A DNA stretch of 7,913 bases from Flavobacteriaceae bacterium TMED68. GTDB taxonomy: Bacteria > Bacteroidota > Bacteroidia > Flavobacteriales > Flavobacteriaceae. Below the pieces are notes generated by a model. It had not been told where the DNA came from, ran no database searches, and saw only the letters and a list, made by a program, of their open reading frames with translations. A program made the position numbers and the translations under genes. Each line of letters begins with the position of its first letter. Position 1 is the first letter of the stretch. Of this stretch, positions 1 to 6,327 are shown one piece after another. The stretch covers positions 1-7,913 of the forward strand of contig NHDV01000001.1 in the NCBI GenBank assembly GCA_002167525.1, in the 5' to 3' direction.

Positions 1-733
1 CCATCCATAAATCAAACTTATGATTAAGTGTTTCCAAAGTCTCTTTAATTGAATCAATAGAGATTTTCTTTAATTTTTTCCACTTTTTAAGAGTTTTCGA
101 ATCATTTTCATTAAGCTTTTTATTATTTGCTTGAGCTGAATCTTTAAATTCATTATCTTTTGAATAAAGTTTTGAAGCTTTGGGGTAGATTTTTTCTAGA
201 TCTTCTATGTTTATATTTTCAAAATCTATCTTTTTATCTTCAATATATGTAATAATCTGTGCAATTGGCATTCCCCAATCACCCATATGTATATCACTTA
301 AAACATTGTGACCTGCTAATCCATATATACGGTATAAGCTTCTGCCAATATTTAACGATCTTAAGTGTCCAACATGAAGTGGCTTACCAATATTAGGTCC
401 TCCGTAATCTAAAAGAACTGTTTCAGAATGTTTAACTTTTATATATTTTTTTATTTTGTCAAAGTTATTACTAAATTGTTCAATATCAATTTCTAGATTT
501 ACAAAGTAATTGTCAGTAATTTCAAAATTTTTAACTAAGATTTCATTATCAATTATTTTTGAAAAAGAATTTTCAATATTTTTTATTTCCTTATGATTTT
601 GGTATTTTACCAAGTTATTTATTTGGAAATCAAAATCTGGATTATTTGAAATTTTTAACAAAATTGATTCAACATTAATTGTTTTTTCAAGTTCATTTTC
701 TAAATTGTTAATTAAATTTGATAGCTGATACAT
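1..733 (-). CDS. argS: Arginyl-tRNA synthetase, N-terminal part (cut by window edge)
   Basis: Cytoplasmic class I aminoacyl-tRNA synthetase that charges tRNA-Arg with arginine using ATP. I translated the minus strand from the ATG at 733-731; it stays open for 244 codons to the left edge, so about half of a usual 550-580-residue ArgRS is present. Residues 1-100 form the N-terminal tRNA-binding (Add-1-like) domain. The catalytic domain then opens with a DYGGPNIGKPLHVGHLRS signature (residues 109-126), whose HVGH (120-123) is the class I HIGH motif in the form typical of ArgRS, followed by DIHMGDWGMP (148-157). The KMSK-like loop and anticodon-binding domain lie outside the window. The start codon directly follows the TAA of the GT26 gene with no base between, and no clear ribosome binding site is visible, so translation is probably coupled to that gene. 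Confidence 0.96.
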   Translation of the reverse strand, partial: MYQLSNLINNLENELEKTINVESILLKISNNPDFDFQINNLVKYQNHKEIKNIENSFSKIIDNEILVKNFEITDNYFVNLEIDIEQFSNNFDKIKKYIKVKHSETVLLDYGGPNIGKPLHVGHLRSLNIGRSLYRIYGLAGHNVLSDIHMGDWGMPIAQIITYIEDKKIDFENINIEDLEKIYPKASKLYSKDNEFKDSAQANNKKLNENDSKTLKKWKKLKKISIDSIKETLETLNHKFDLWM

Positions 734-1468
734 TTATTTACTTAGGTATTGTTTTATAAAATAAATTATAAATAGAAAGTTATCTATCAAATAGCGTCTA
801 AATAATCTTTTTGGCTCTTGTAATAATCTAAGTATCCACTCTAATCCAAGATTAGCAGCCCATTCCGGAGCTTTGATTTTCGTTTTTGCAACCCACTCAA
901 AAACAGCACCAACACCAACAAGATTTGAATTAATTTGGTATTTATTTTTAAGTTCATAAATAAATTCTTCTTGCTTTGGGAACCCTAATGACACCCACAC
1001 TATATTTGCATCTTTATCAATTAAGTCTTTCACATGTTTTTCTTCAGTTAATTCTTTGTAAGTCTTAATGGGAGGACAATAAAAGCCAACGATATTTATT
1101 TTTGGATATATTAATTTTAGATTTTTAATCATTAATCCCATAACTTTTGTATTACTTCCATAAAAATAATGAGTAAGCTCTTCATTAATCCCAGCTTCAA
1201 TTGTTTTGTGAAAAACTTTAAATCCATCAACTCGATTTTGATTGTTTTTGTAAAGAATTTTAGATGATTTTGCAACTGGAAATCCATCCGGAGCCTTAAT
1301 ATCAAATGAGTTAATTTTATCTCGAATTACAGTATCTCGATATGATCTTACAAGAGTATTAGTATTACATATTGCAACTGTTTTAGATTTTTCTTTTTTT
1401 AAATAGGTTGCAATATTCCCCACAGTTGTTGTTGAAATCATTGTTTTTAGAATCAATACACTATTCAT
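734..1468 (-). CDS. WecG/TagA/CpsF family glycosyltransferase (GT26)
   Basis: Predicted membrane-associated GT26 transferase that adds a sugar, often ManNAc or its uronic acid, to an undecaprenyl-linked sugar. Numbering below is from the ATG at 1468. Family hallmarks are a CNTNTLV strand (34-40), PDGFPVAK with the conserved Asp of the DG motif (Asp61), RVDGFKVF, the GFYCPP strand, WVSLGFPKQE, and the C-terminal run GVGAVFEW ... APEWAANLGLEWILRL..EPKRLFRRYL. The frame extends up to an ATG at 1522, but the extra 18 residues do not resemble the family, and the ATG at 1468 gives 244 residues, close to normal. A perfect TATAAT lies just upstream of it on the minus strand (1484-1479), whereas the 1522 start lies only a few bases from the opposite-strand tRNA-Arg. 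The C-terminal basic and hydrophobic tail fits membrane attachment. Acceptor and donor sugar cannot be read from the sequence. It is probably co-transcribed with argS. Confidence 0.93.
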   Translation of the reverse strand: MNSVLILKTMISTTTVGNIATYLKKEKSKTVAICNTNTLVRSYRDTVIRDKINSFDIKAPDGFPVAKSSKILYKNNQNRVDGFKVFHKTIEAGINEELTHYFYGSNTKVMGLMIKNLKLIYPKINIVGFYCPPIKTYKELTEEKHVKDLIDKDANIVWVSLGFPKQEEFIYELKNKYQINSNLVGVGAVFEWVAKTKIKAPEWAANLGLEWILRLLQEPKRLFRRYLIDNFLFIIYFIKQYLSK

Positions 1469-1478
1469 TAATGAAACT

Positions 1479-1484
1479 ATTATA
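1479..1484 (-). promoter_or_regulatory. Predicted -10 box for the GT26-argS operon
   Basis: A perfect TATAAT reads on the minus strand, 10 bases before the ATG at 1468. Transcription would start about four bases before that ATG, giving an almost leaderless mRNA. No good -35 hexamer is visible. It supports the shorter GT26 start. In DNA this AT-rich a match can occur by chance. Confidence 0.45.
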
Positions 1485-1525
1485 TAAATAAAAATATGCA
1501 AATAAGATACTTTTTCATTCATCTT

Positions 1526-1599
1526 GCGCCTGTAGCTTAACTGGATAGAGCATCTGACTTCGGATCAGAGGGTTGGGGGTTCGAATCCCTCCAGGCGTG
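1526..1599 (+). tRNA. tRNA-Arg (anticodon UCG)
   Basis: A full cloverleaf of 74 nt. The acceptor stem GCGCCTG pairs with CAGGCGT, its first pair being G-U. The anticodon stem TCTGA/TCAGA is perfect, with loop CTTCGGA giving anticodon TCG, which reads CGA and probably other CGN codons. The T stem is GGGGG/CCCTC with a TTCGAAT loop, and the discriminator base is G73. CCA is not encoded (CTT follows). It lies opposite the surrounding glycan genes: its 3' end is one base from the stop codon of the GT4 gene, and its 5' end is four bases from the ATG at 1522 of the GT26 frame. Its promoter must therefore lie inside or just before the GT26 start region. A weak -10 candidate is GATACT at 1506-1511. 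CGA codons do occur in the neighbouring GT26 gene, so the tRNA has local use. Confidence 0.97.
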
Positions 1600-1600
1600 C

Positions 1601-2704
1601 TTAACCAAAAAGATTGTATATTTCTTTTGTTCTTTCTTCCAATGAAATATTCTGTAATGAAATATCTTTAAATTTAGTTTTCTCTGCTAATTTAATAGCA
1701 TTTATAAAGTCATTTTTATTATCTTCCATAAAGAAGAATATGTTATCTTGATTTGGTAAGACTCTATGTGCTGGAAAGTCAATTGCAATAACTTTTAATC
1801 CAACAGATATAAACTCAAAAAATTTTAGTGGAGAAGTATATTTGACAGAGTGCGTATTTTTATTTGAATTTAGAAGTATTCCAAATTCAAATTCTTGAAG
1901 TTTTTTTGCAAGGTTTTTTCGAGAAACCCTATTGCTTATCTTAACGTTTTTTATCTTTAGCTTATCAACCTTATTTCTGAGGTCATCAACCTCTTTTGTA
2001 CTACCCCCTATAATTTCTAATTGATAATCTGATAGTTCACTGCTCTTAAAGGCATTTAAAAGAAAATCAAGATTCCTATCTTCATTAAATCTTGAAAAAC
2101 TACCAGAAAATATTATTTTTTTATTTGTTGAGGAATCTTTTATTTTAAAAATATTTTTATCTACGCCGTTGTGTAAAATTTTTACTTTTTTATTTTTTTC
2201 ATCAATGTTTAATCCAGAATCTTCCAATAAATATTTATTTAAAAAAATTATTTTTGAAAATTCGCATTTGATAGATTCTTTCATTATCCATTTTCTTAAT
2301 TTAGATAATTGATGACATTCAAAAATTACATTTTTATTATATTTTGATAAAAAATAAAATACCCAATCCGACCTTGTAAAATAGTAATTTTTATCAATGC
2401 CTTCATACTTTTTGCATATTTTTTTAGCCCACAAATAATGGCTAATTAGAAATAAATACTTTTCAAATATTTTAACTTTTCCAAAAGGAAGTTTGTGATT
2501 TGTTCCTAAAAATCTGATATTTTTATCAAGATCATAATAATTTTTGATTATCTCAGTTTTGTCAGAACTATAACTTTCCCTCAGAGGAAAAATAAGTTCA
2601 ACATCAAAATATTTTCTCAGATGATTTAAATTTTCAATTGTTTGTATGGAATTAGCTTTTATTGATGGAAAAGTCTGATAAGTAATGTATTTAAGTTTTT
2701 TCAT
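1601..2704 (-). CDS. Family 4 (GT-B fold) glycosyltransferase
   Basis: Predicted cytoplasmic or peripheral membrane glycosyltransferase of 367 residues that moves a sugar from a nucleotide-sugar donor onto a growing lipid-linked glycan. The N-terminal half (about 1-180) has a degenerate Rossmann-like acceptor domain without a classic glycine-rich loop, although it starts plausibly with a strand and the segment SIKANSIQTIENL. The linker ILHNGVDKNIF (176-186) is typical of GT4. The C-terminal donor domain begins with KKIIFSGSF (195-203) and NEDRNLDFLLNAF (207-219), and contains the donor-site motif SPLKFFEFISVGLKVIA (291-307), with Lys294 and Glu297 in the usual places. The start overlaps the end of the polymerase-like gene by 14 bases, so the two are translated from one mRNA. 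The stop is one base from the end of tRNA-Arg on the other strand. The sugar specificity is unknown. Confidence 0.92.
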   Translation of the reverse strand: MKKLKYITYQTFPSIKANSIQTIENLNHLRKYFDVELIFPLRESYSSDKTEIIKNYYDLDKNIRFLGTNHKLPFGKVKIFEKYLFLISHYLWAKKICKKYEGIDKNYYFTRSDWVFYFLSKYNKNVIFECHQLSKLRKWIMKESIKCEFSKIIFLNKYLLEDSGLNIDEKNKKVKILHNGVDKNIFKIKDSSTNKKIIFSGSFSRFNEDRNLDFLLNAFKSSELSDYQLEIIGGSTKEVDDLRNKVDKLKIKNVKISNRVSRKNLAKKLQEFEFGILLNSNKNTHSVKYTSPLKFFEFISVGLKVIAIDFPAHRVLPNQDNIFFFMEDNKNDFINAIKLAEKTKFKDISLQNISLEERTKEIYNLFG

Positions 2705-4739
2705 TTTTATAAAAATTGTTATTGAGCATTTGAAGAGAAAATAATATTAATAGAAAACTATTTAGGTAAAGAATAGAATCACTTTTTAAAAAATTTATAA
2801 GTAAAAATATTGAAGGATATAAAAAAATATTTGTTTTATCTGCTTTATAAAATATTTTTAGAACATAAAGAAGCACTAAAAAAGTTCCTATAAACCCGAC
2901 AAAAATTATTAAATCTAATAATGATGAATGAGGTAAAAACAACGAAGAAGTCTTGTAAGAAGGAACATCAAGCCTTATTTTATGACCAAAAAGATATTCA
3001 TTTAATTGCTGTGGTCCATATCCAAATAAGAATTCAAAAACACTTGGATTATATTTTGCGATAAAGATACCCCACATTTCTGACCTATTTATGAAAAGAG
3101 ACAAGATTGAAATTAACCCAACAAGATTTGGTACATATTTTATATTAAATTTTGGTGTAAAAACGTTAAACAAGAATTTATAACTGCTTGAAGCAGCTTC
3201 AAAATTTGATTCGTCTAACAATATAGTTCCTACATTATTCTTTTCGATAGCTTCAAGAACTAGATAATGACTTTTACTTGTGCTGCCTAATTGGTTACTA
3301 GTTGACGGAATATTTTCATAAAAACTTTGGTGTCTCGTAGCTTCATAAATTAGATTCGAGGTATTAAATGAATAATTTGAATTAAAAAATAAAGTTATTA
3401 AACCAATAGTCGTACAAAAAATGAACAAGGATATATGCAGAGTTCTGTTTCTTCCTTTATAAAATCTAAAGTATAAATAGAGGGTCATAAGTAAAAATAA
3501 TGACAATATTGAAGCAAAGTTGTTCGACCTTATTAAACCAAAAACAACTACTAAAGTTAAAAGATTATATTTATTAGTTATTTTAATTTTTTTACTTACA
3601 GCTAGTATTAAAAAAATTAAAATTATAAATCCAAAAACTTCTCCAATTGACTCAGCACTTGAAGAAAACCCCCTCCAAGTATTACCCGCAATACTTGTAA
3701 ATTCCTTCATACCTCTTTTATTTTGACCAAATAAAAAGAAATTAAAAAAGTTAACAATTGGAGACAGTGATCCAATGACACCAAAGAATACAACTAATCC
3801 TGCAGAAATAAGAAAATTTTTCATAAATTTATCTATATTGAACTCGTCTCTGCTTTTATCCACAACATAGAAAAATCCCCTTATTGTAAAAAACATTATT
3901 AATATCCAAAAAAGTTGGGATCTTGTTGAATAAATCGAATTTGAGAATCCTCTTAATTTATCTCCATCAAAAAAATGATTGTTACTGCTGAAATTCAGTA
4001 TCCAAAAACCAAAAAAAACTATGTAATATTTATCAGTTTTCAGCAATTTTTTCTTTTTTATATAAAAACTAATCCCAATACATGAAAATAAGATTAAATA
4101 AAAATTTAAATTACTACCTAAATATGTACCGACTATTAAAAAAAGAAATGGAATATAGTTTGATAAATTCTTTACTCTTCCATTAAGAGAATCAATTATT
4201 AACAGGGAAACAAAGAAATTTAAAATGAAAACTCCTAATAAATATAAATTTTCAGTCGATATTTCGCTATTGTATAAAATATTGCTACCAGAATAAAATC
4301 TAATTTCAGATACATGTTGATAAGTCAATAAAAAAGGCAACAAGTATAAACATTTGTATGTAAGATAATTTTTGTCATCCAGCTTAGGAATTAGGGTAAG
4401 TAGCAAGATCCATATTAATGATTGGATTAAAGCACTAAATGAAGTATTAGTACCAATAGATACGTAGTAGGTGTTATTAACTTTATCTACTCCAGTAATT
4501 TTCCCAAAACAATTTATGTCGGCATAGTCATTATTATTGAAATAAATTTTTTGTTCCGAACCTCTATTTTCTAAATAAAATTCAATTAAAGAAATTTTAC
4601 AAGTTGTAGATTGGTAATAACCAACAGTAGAATTTTCTATTTGAATAGCTTCAATATCATCAGATCTATTATTTACTAAAAAAGGAATTATCAGTATTAA
4701 TAAAATTAAAACTGAGGTAAATAATTTTTGCTTGTTCAT
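2691..4739 (-). CDS. Large O-antigen polymerase/ligase-like (Wzy/WaaL-like) membrane protein
   Basis: Polytopic membrane protein of 682 residues with roughly a dozen hydrophobic segments by eye. The first spans about 7-22 and a second about 102-118. Between them lies a soluble, probably extracytoplasmic domain (about 23-101) with cysteines at 47 and 77. The remaining helices are at about 127-140, 163-183, 194-228, 237-250, 274-292, 307-324, 366-381, 389-426, 433-452, 537-550, 605-628 and 638-672. The C-terminal third carries the Wzy/WaaL-type pattern: a long loop (453-535), then NRSEMW (551-556), FLFGYGP (570-576), PHSSLLDL with His604 (603-610) and a GFIG turn (615-618). Such proteins polymerise or ligate undecaprenyl-linked repeat units outside the membrane. 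It is longer than the usual 400-500 residues. Its ATG overlaps the upstream small gene's stop as ATGA. Polymerase and ligase cannot be told apart from the sequence. Confidence 0.8.
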   Translation of the reverse strand: MNKQKLFTSVLILLILIIPFLVNNRSDDIEAIQIENSTVGYYQSTTCKISLIEFYLENRGSEQKIYFNNNDYADINCFGKITGVDKVNNTYYVSIGTNTSFSALIQSLIWILLLTLIPKLDDKNYLTYKCLYLLPFLLTYQHVSEIRFYSGSNILYNSEISTENLYLLGVFILNFFVSLLIIDSLNGRVKNLSNYIPFLFLIVGTYLGSNLNFYLILFSCIGISFYIKKKKLLKTDKYYIVFFGFWILNFSSNNHFFDGDKLRGFSNSIYSTRSQLFWILIMFFTIRGFFYVVDKSRDEFNIDKFMKNFLISAGLVVFFGVIGSLSPIVNFFNFFLFGQNKRGMKEFTSIAGNTWRGFSSSAESIGEVFGFIILIFLILAVSKKIKITNKYNLLTLVVVFGLIRSNNFASILSLFLLMTLYLYFRFYKGRNRTLHISLFIFCTTIGLITLFFNSNYSFNTSNLIYEATRHQSFYENIPSTSNQLGSTSKSHYLVLEAIEKNNVGTILLDESNFEAASSSYKFLFNVFTPKFNIKYVPNLVGLISILSLFINRSEMWGIFIAKYNPSVFEFLFGYGPQQLNEYLFGHKIRLDVPSYKTSSLFLPHSSLLDLIIFVGFIGTFLVLLYVLKIFYKADKTNIFLYPSIFLLINFLKSDSILYLNSFLLILFSLQMLNNNFYKNEKT

Positions 4740-5044
4740 AGTTTAAAGTTAAGTATCTTTTTTGAGAGCACATAAATACTAAATAAACTAATTGTTGTTA
4801 CAAGAATAAAAATATTACCATCAAAATTTGAAAAACTTGTAGACCAACCTCCATTTACATAATGTGCACATTCGATCCAAGAGTTTACATTTACTATATT
4901 TCCATCTACGTCATAAAGTACTACTGTTTCGTAACTTGGATTATTAATAAAGACAAAATTTGGATCATTAGCTATGTCAGGAATTTGTTCATTGTTAAGA
5001 TTTTGACCACAATTTTTTTCTATATTTAGATTATTTTCACTCAT
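4736..5044 (-). CDS. Small single-pass membrane protein of unknown function, coupled to the polymerase-like gene
   Basis: I do not recognise this 102-residue protein. Residues 1-75 are hydrophilic, acidic and Asn-rich, with a likely folded core (NFVFINNPSYETVVLYDVDG, 29-48) followed by NSWIECAHYVNGGW (54-67). A C-terminal transmembrane helix spans about 77-94 and is followed by KK and a short basic tail. By the positive-inside rule the tail is cytoplasmic and the N-terminal part is outside. Cysteines are at 12 and 59. There is no N-terminal signal peptide. The stop TGA overlaps the ATG of the polymerase-like gene (ATGA), which suggests translational coupling and a joint role. I chose the ATG at 5044 because a weak AAGG ribosome site sits five bases before it; a TTG six codons upstream (5062) is possible. 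Being first in the operon, it may carry the promoter in front of it. Confidence 0.72.
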   Translation of the reverse strand: MSENNLNIEKNCGQNLNNEQIPDIANDPNFVFINNPSYETVVLYDVDGNIVNVNSWIECAHYVNGGWSTSFSNFDGNIFILVTTISLFSIYVLSKKILNFKL

Positions 5045-5053
5045 ATTAGCCTT

Positions 5054-5059
5054 ATTATT
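5054..5059 (-). promoter_or_regulatory. Candidate -10 box for the small protein-polymerase-GT4 operon
   Basis: AATAAT reads on the minus strand (5 of 6 match to TATAAT), nine bases before the ATG at 5044, which would give a leader of about three bases. An alternative is TAGTAT at 5067-5062, which would leave a leader of about 11 bases containing the AAGG ribosome site. No convincing -35 was found for either, so the call is weak. Confidence 0.28.
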
Positions 5060-5134
5060 CAATACTAACTTATCTTGACGATCTATCGAGACAGTATTTA
5101 TGAATAAGGATTATTTAAAACTTATAGATATTGA

Positions 5135-5140
5135 TAAAAT
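5135..5140 (+). promoter_or_regulatory. Predicted leaderless -10 box of the DUF2236 oxygenase gene
   Basis: TAAAAT ends exactly six bases before the ATG at 5147, so the expected transcription start is the A of the start codon. No Shine-Dalgarno sequence lies at the proper distance. The -35 region is poor. An alternative promoter further up is TTGACG (5075-5080) with TATGAA (5099-5104), which would give a leader of roughly 36 bases. Confidence 0.4.
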
Positions 5141-5146
5141 TTAAAT

Positions 5147-5989
5147 ATGCAAAGTGATCCTGGGTATTTTGGCCCAAATTCTATGATGTGGAAAGTTAAT
5201 AAGGAAATTACAGTTTTGTTTGGTGGAGCAAGAGCCTTACTTATGCACGCTTCCCACCCATTAATAGCAGCAGGGGCAAGACAAACATCATTCTATCAAA
5301 GAGATCCTTGGAAGAGATTAATTAGAACTCTCTCATTACAAAACTCAGTGACATTTGGAACAAAAGAAGAAGCAGACGACAGTGCAACCAGAATTAATAA
5401 ATTACATGAAGTTATTAAAGGTAAAGACCAAATAACTGGTAAAATTTACGATGCACTTGACCATGAACAACTTCTTTGGGTTCATGCATGTTTACAATTG
5501 TCATCAATATTTTTCTACGAAAAGACAGTCAAAAAGCTGACTGATGACGAAAAAAATTTATATCACAAAGAAAACATGTTGTCAGCAGAATTAGTTTTAG
5601 TAAACATAGCAAAAATGCCAAAAACCCACGCTGAGTTAAAGAATTGGGTAATTTCTAAAAGCAAAGAAAAAGATTACTTAGTTATTACCGATGTCGCTAT
5701 CGATGTAAAAGAAATTATTGGTGGCGGTCCGGTTCCAAAACACATAAAAGTAATTTGGCCATTTATTGCGTTTACTGCTTTTCATACATTACCTTCTGAA
5801 TTTAAAGCAGTTTATGGAATTAAAACAACAAGAATTAATAAAGCAATATTGTCATTTAATTTATTATTTTTAAAAATTACACGACCATTTTTACCACCAT
5901 TTTTTAGACTAATTCCACCAGCTAGATGGGCTAAACAAAGATTAACAAAAAGTCCAAATTTAAAATTTTCTGATAAAGCAAAGTTGTAA
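5147..5989 (+). CDS. Oxygenase, MpaB/DUF2236 family
   Basis: A 280-residue member of the DUF2236 family, which includes fungal MpaB and is related to the latex-clearing (rubber) oxygenases, some of them haem proteins. The substrate is unknown. The N-terminus has the typical start DPGYFGPNSMMWKVNKE (4-20), which supports the chosen ATG. Next come a conserved Arg29, the family's HPL motif inside ARALLMHASHPLIAAG (28-43), RTLSLQNSVTFGTKEEA (60-76) and LHEVIKG (86-92), then WVHACL (111-116) and a Tyr-rich helix. His37, His87 and His113 are the likely conserved metal- or haem-site candidates. The C-terminal part ends in a basic, proline-rich segment (about 247-263). The gene is on the strand opposite to the glycan operon. 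Sampled rows are about 28-55% G+C, clearly richer than the glycan genes. No role in glycan synthesis is implied by the family. Confidence 0.94.
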   Translation: MQSDPGYFGPNSMMWKVNKEITVLFGGARALLMHASHPLIAAGARQTSFYQRDPWKRLIRTLSLQNSVTFGTKEEADDSATRINKLHEVIKGKDQITGKIYDALDHEQLLWVHACLQLSSIFFYEKTVKKLTDDEKNLYHKENMLSAELVLVNIAKMPKTHAELKNWVISKSKEKDYLVITDVAIDVKEIIGGGPVPKHIKVIWPFIAFTAFHTLPSEFKAVYGIKTTRINKAILSFNLLFLKITRPFLPPFFRLIPPARWAKQRLTKSPNLKFSDKAKL

Positions 5990-5996
5990 CTTAATT

Positions 5997-6002
5997 TATA
6001 AT
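5997..6002 (+). promoter_or_regulatory. Predicted -10 box before the 67-residue gene
   Basis: A perfect TATAAT starts seven bases after the stop codon of the oxygenase gene and ends seven bases before the GTG at 6010. The transcript would start at or one base before the GTG, making the mRNA leaderless. No usable -35 is visible (a TTGTAA at 5984-5989 is too close). Confidence 0.42.
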
Positions 6003-6009
6003 TTTAATT

Positions 6010-6213
6010 GTGAATAATAAAAATAATGAAATTAGTAATGTTGAAAAAGTACTTGATAGTAATTTATCATCAAGCCTTGACGGGATTAAAGAATTAACAA
6101 ATGAACTAAAAGCTTTATCTGAAAGTAACAAAAATGCACACGATATTGTAACGAGTATTCTCAATGAATTAGATGTTGCATATAAAAAACTTAAAAATAT
6201 TGAAGAAGAATAA
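6010..6213 (+). CDS. Small helical (coiled-coil-like) protein of unknown function
   Basis: A 67-residue acidic protein starting at GTG, 20 bases after the oxygenase gene. I do not recognise it. It is rich in Asn, Glu, Lys, Ser and Leu, with no signal peptide, membrane segment or cysteine. From about residue 20 it can form one long amphipathic helix (LDGIKELTNELKALSESNKN, then DIVTSILNELDVAYKKLKNIEEE in two parts), so a coiled-coil partner is plausible. The C-terminal LNELDVAYKKLKNIEEE loosely recalls the small subunit of exonuclease VII, but the match is too weak to assign. The frame has no in-frame ATG. It is supported by coding-like composition, by the perfect -10 box just before the GTG, and by its place between the oxygenase gene and tRNA-Lys. 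A chance open frame is not excluded. Confidence 0.68.
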   Translation: MNNKNNEISNVEKVLDSNLSSSLDGIKELTNELKALSESNKNAHDIVTSILNELDVAYKKLKNIEEE

Positions 6214-6237
6214 ATCTAACTAACTTTTATCTTTGAT

Positions 6238-6243
6238 TATCAT
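6238..6243 (+). promoter_or_regulatory. Predicted -10 box of tRNA-Lys
   Basis: TATCAT (5 of 6 to TATAAT) ends nine bases before the first base of tRNA-Lys, which would leave a 5' leader of about three bases. The 39-base gap between the 67-residue gene and the tRNA holds nothing else I can identify. Confidence 0.35.
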
Positions 6244-6252
6244 TTTTGTTTA

Positions 6253-6325
6253 GGGTCGGTAGCTCAATTGGTAGAGCAGGAGCCTTTTAAGCTCAAGGTC
6301 GTGGGTTCGATTCCCACCCGACCCA
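6253..6325 (+). tRNA. tRNA-Lys (anticodon UUU)
   Basis: A complete cloverleaf of 73 nt. The acceptor stem GGGTCGG/CCGACCC is perfect, the D arm is AGCTCAATTGGTAGAGC, and the T stem is GTGGG/CCCAC with loop TTCGATT. The discriminator is A73. The anticodon stem has four pairs (GAGC/GCTC) with a G27-A43 mismatch at its top, and the loop CTTTTAA gives anticodon TTT. CCA is not encoded (CTT follows). It is tail to tail with the sugar-transferase gene, whose stop is three bases further. Confidence 0.97.
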
Positions 6326-6327
6326 CT

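Noticed and set aside
3520..3726. Plus-strand open frame of 68 codons
   Set aside because: It lies wholly inside the polymerase-like gene on the other strand, has no recognisable family, and its content is explained as the antisense of membrane-helix codons.
5045..5062. TTG start giving a 108-residue version of the small membrane protein
   Set aside because: The ATG at 5044 has a weak AAGG ribosome site and a -10-like box upstream; the six extra residues add no recognisable feature. It is still possible.
6010..6213. Assignment of the 67-residue protein as the exonuclease VII small subunit (XseB)
   Set aside because: Only the C-terminal helix is loosely similar; the N-terminal part of the XseB pattern and its spacing are missing.
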